A stretch of 6,525 nt of DNA from the NCBI GenBank assembly GCA_016840595.1, contig JAEOSA010000112.1, positions 1 through 6,525 of the forward strand. The letters run 5' to 3'. The position numbers and the translations under genes were made by a program. The DNA is from Candidatus Hermodarchaeota archaeon (lineage in GTDB: Archaea; Asgardarchaeota; Hermodarchaeia; Hermodarchaeales; Hermodarchaeaceae). The notes beneath the pieces were generated by a model. It worked only from the letters and a program-made list of their open reading frames with translations. It made no database searches and was not told where the DNA came from. Of the stretch, positions 4,889-6,525 are shown in pieces; the first letter of the stretch is position 1, and the number at the start of each line of letters is the position of its first letter.

Positions 4889-6525
4889 GTGGTCAACCTA
4901 GTTCGATATCGCATTTTTGGGAGAGTAGGACTGAACCTCATATTCGCAGTTTCATTTGCTTTTGTTGGATTTTATCTGCTTTTCCCGGACTTTCTGACAT
5001 TCTCAACCAATATCACGAACATTGCACTTCATGCACTCTTTGGCATACTCGCCATGCTAACAGGGGCTATGGCTGTTTTCCGGTCTCGTCGAGAACATCG
5101 GGTTTCCAGTGTCCTGCTTTCCGCGGCGTTTCTTTTCCTTGGAATGCTCCATCTTTTGGGAGCATTGTTTCAAATGTACAATCTCGCCATAGCTGGTTCA
5201 TATCGTCCGCCTCATCTCCTGTTCTTAGACCTTCTGGAATTTACGATTTTTATCAGTCTAATTTCTATCGCCGTGTTAACTCGATTGTTTTGGGATCGCG
5301 AGGTAAATCCGAATAAATCCTGGTTCTACGGGTTAGGGCTTATTTGTAGCCTATTAGGGTTCTTTGGCGTTATGTACCTGTTCGCTCATCTAATCCCTTA
5401 CAACATCATCTGCTTTCTAACCATGTATCTTACTGGTCTTTTGATAGTTTTCATTGGTTTGGTTGTCTATTTTGTTTTTAAATCCCCTGAACTTCGTAGC
5501 CAGTTTGACCAATTATGGATGTTAACCGCATCTCTCTTGTACGCACTGACTTTACCCTTTATTCTGACCTCCTTATTTCTCCCTGTTCAGGTCTGGACCC
5601 CCGCAATCATTTGTGTGGGGTTTGCCCTCATTGCATTTAATCTGGCTGTATCGATTCCCGAATTGCGGCAAATTGGAATGGAGAAACAACACGCCTTTCT
5701 CTATGCCTTCATTCTATCTGCATTTGCTTTTTCTCCATTCTTATCAGCATTTCTACTAGAGTATCTCGTAACCACCGGGTTTATCAATTATCAACTATAC
5801 GTCAGTATACGTCTTGGAGCAGTCATCATCTCACTGGGCATTGCACTCCTTCTCCTCATTTATTCACGACAAAAAATGACCCGTACCCTCCTTCCTCTCA
5901 TGTTAGCCTTTGTCTTTTGGGCTCTTATTGAAGCTTTTCTTTTGATATTCGGTCCTTATGATGCAGTGTTTCATGAATCGGAAGTACCCTACATCATCGG
6001 TTATATCGCTGTGTTAGTGTTGTTAGGTTTATCCGTGTATTGGAAACAGCGACCTCCAAAACAGATGATGGAACAGATTCCTTGGGGTCGAATTATCGGC
6101 GGTATAACTGGGCTCTTTATCGTTCTAGGGATAAGTGTATACCTGGAAAATTTCCTATCGACAGTAAGTCCTATTATTCAAGCAAATCCATTTGATTCAA
6201 CCTTTCTGTTGATTTTGAGTTTTGTGAATATTTTTTTGTTTGCTGCCTTAGGGTATCTCTATCTGAGGGATGCAAGAGGGCAAATTACGATTGGACTCTT
6301 AGCATTTAGCTTCTTGATGCTCTGGATTATCCCAGGAATTTTAAAGGCAAATTTTCCGATGTGGGATATGGGCTGGTGGGCGGCAGAGTTCCTCCTTTTG
6401 GGAGGGTTATTAATTGCCCCATTCGTTTTTGGTATTGCATATCTTCGCACGCTTCAGGTGACGGAAGACTCTGAAAAACGGGCAAAATTGTACTCTGATA
6501 TCCTTGCGCATGATATTAGCAATTA
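4889..6525 (+). CDS. Multi-spanning membrane sensor histidine kinase (N-terminal part)
   Basis: An open frame from GTG at 4889 gives 545 residues and runs off the right edge. Its last residues, 'KLYSDILAHDISN' at 533-545, are the start of a dimerisation/phosphoacceptor helix with His541 as the likely phosphorylated residue; the ATPase domain would follow outside the window. Before it lie about 16 hydrophobic segments. Basic loops recur after every second one: 'RSRREHR' (65-71), 'WDREVNPNK' (135-143), 'KSPELR' (198-203), 'ELRQIGMEK' (258-266), 'SRQKMTR' (326-332), 'WKQRPPK' (385-391), 'LRDARG' (459-464) and the final 'YLRTLQ'. This follows the positive-inside rule and puts the kinase domain in the cytoplasm. 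No extracellular domain is large enough to bind a ligand, so sensing is probably within the membrane. The frame has no in-frame ATG or TTG upstream, and a GGGG lies 7 bases before the GTG, supporting this start. Confidence 0.75.
   Translation, partial: MVNLVRYRIFGRVGLNLIFAVSFAFVGFYLLFPDFLTFSTNITNIALHALFGILAMLTGAMAVFRSRREHRVSSVLLSAAFLFLGMLHLLGALFQMYNLAIAGSYRPPHLLFLDLLEFTIFISLISIAVLTRLFWDREVNPNKSWFYGLGLICSLLGFFGVMYLFAHLIPYNIICFLTMYLTGLLIVFIGLVVYFVFKSPELRSQFDQLWMLTASLLYALTLPFILTSLFLPVQVWTPAIICVGFALIAFNLAVSIPELRQIGMEKQHAFLYAFILSAFAFSPFLSAFLLEYLVTTGFINYQLYVSIRLGAVIISLGIALLLLIYSRQKMTRTLLPLMLAFVFWALIEAFLLIFGPYDAVFHESEVPYIIGYIAVLVLLGLSVYWKQRPPKQMMEQIPWGRIIGGITGLFIVLGISVYLENFLSTVSPIIQANPFDSTFLLILSFVNIFLFAALGYLYLRDARGQITIGLLAFSFLMLWIIPGILKANFPMWDMGWWAAEFLLLGGLLIAPFVFGIAYLRTLQVTEDSEKRAKLYSDILAHDISN

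Noticed and set aside
1..6525. tRNA, rRNA, CRISPR array, insertion sequence or phage gene
   Set aside because: I found no repeat array, transposase or recombinase motifs, or tRNA-like cloverleaf in the gaps between genes.

Overview
The window looks like chromosomal DNA of an archaeon. Several upstream regions carry TATA-like boxes at archaeal spacing rather than bacterial -35/-10 pairs. Some genes have clear Shine-Dalgarno sites and others have none. The sensor kinase at the right edge has the short 'LYSDILAHDISN' phosphoacceptor box common in archaeal kinases. A 34-residue gene encodes little more than a PGF-type membrane sorting signal, of the kind I associate with Asgard archaea. Asgard is my best guess for the group, but it is an inference from motifs, not from a marker gene.

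Layout. Positions 1-485 (minus) hold the N-terminal 161 residues of a class III (glutamate-1-semialdehyde aminomutase-like) PLP enzyme that runs off the left edge. Upstream of it on the same strand (652-1659, minus) is a complete proline racemase / hydroxyproline epimerase family enzyme with both catalytic cysteines. The pair suggests amino-acid interconversion or catabolism. At 1827-1931 (plus) lies the tiny PGF-signal gene, whose ribosome binding site is enclosed in a perfect 6-bp hairpin. It converges with a 223-residue cysteine-rich protein of unknown function (2001-2672, minus). That gene has a good TATA box and a perfect 12-bp palindrome at the expected transcription start.

Next is a small membrane protein (2817-3086, minus). 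Its reading frame continues upstream to a plausible N-terminus at 3158 but is interrupted by an in-frame TAG. Divergent from it is a 464-residue multi-spanning membrane protein resembling DUF6159 (3293-4687, plus). From 4889 to the right edge (plus) runs the N-terminal 545 residues of a membrane sensor histidine kinase, with about 16 predicted membrane segments ending exactly at the phosphoacceptor histidine region.

No RNA gene, CRISPR array, insertion sequence or phage gene is visible. No gene-free stretch exceeds 300 bases; the gaps hold candidate promoters, operators and a T-tract terminator. I see no single operon joining these genes. The most original signals are the hairpin-gated sorting-signal microgene, the amber-interrupted membrane gene, and palindromes placed between TATA boxes and predicted transcription starts.
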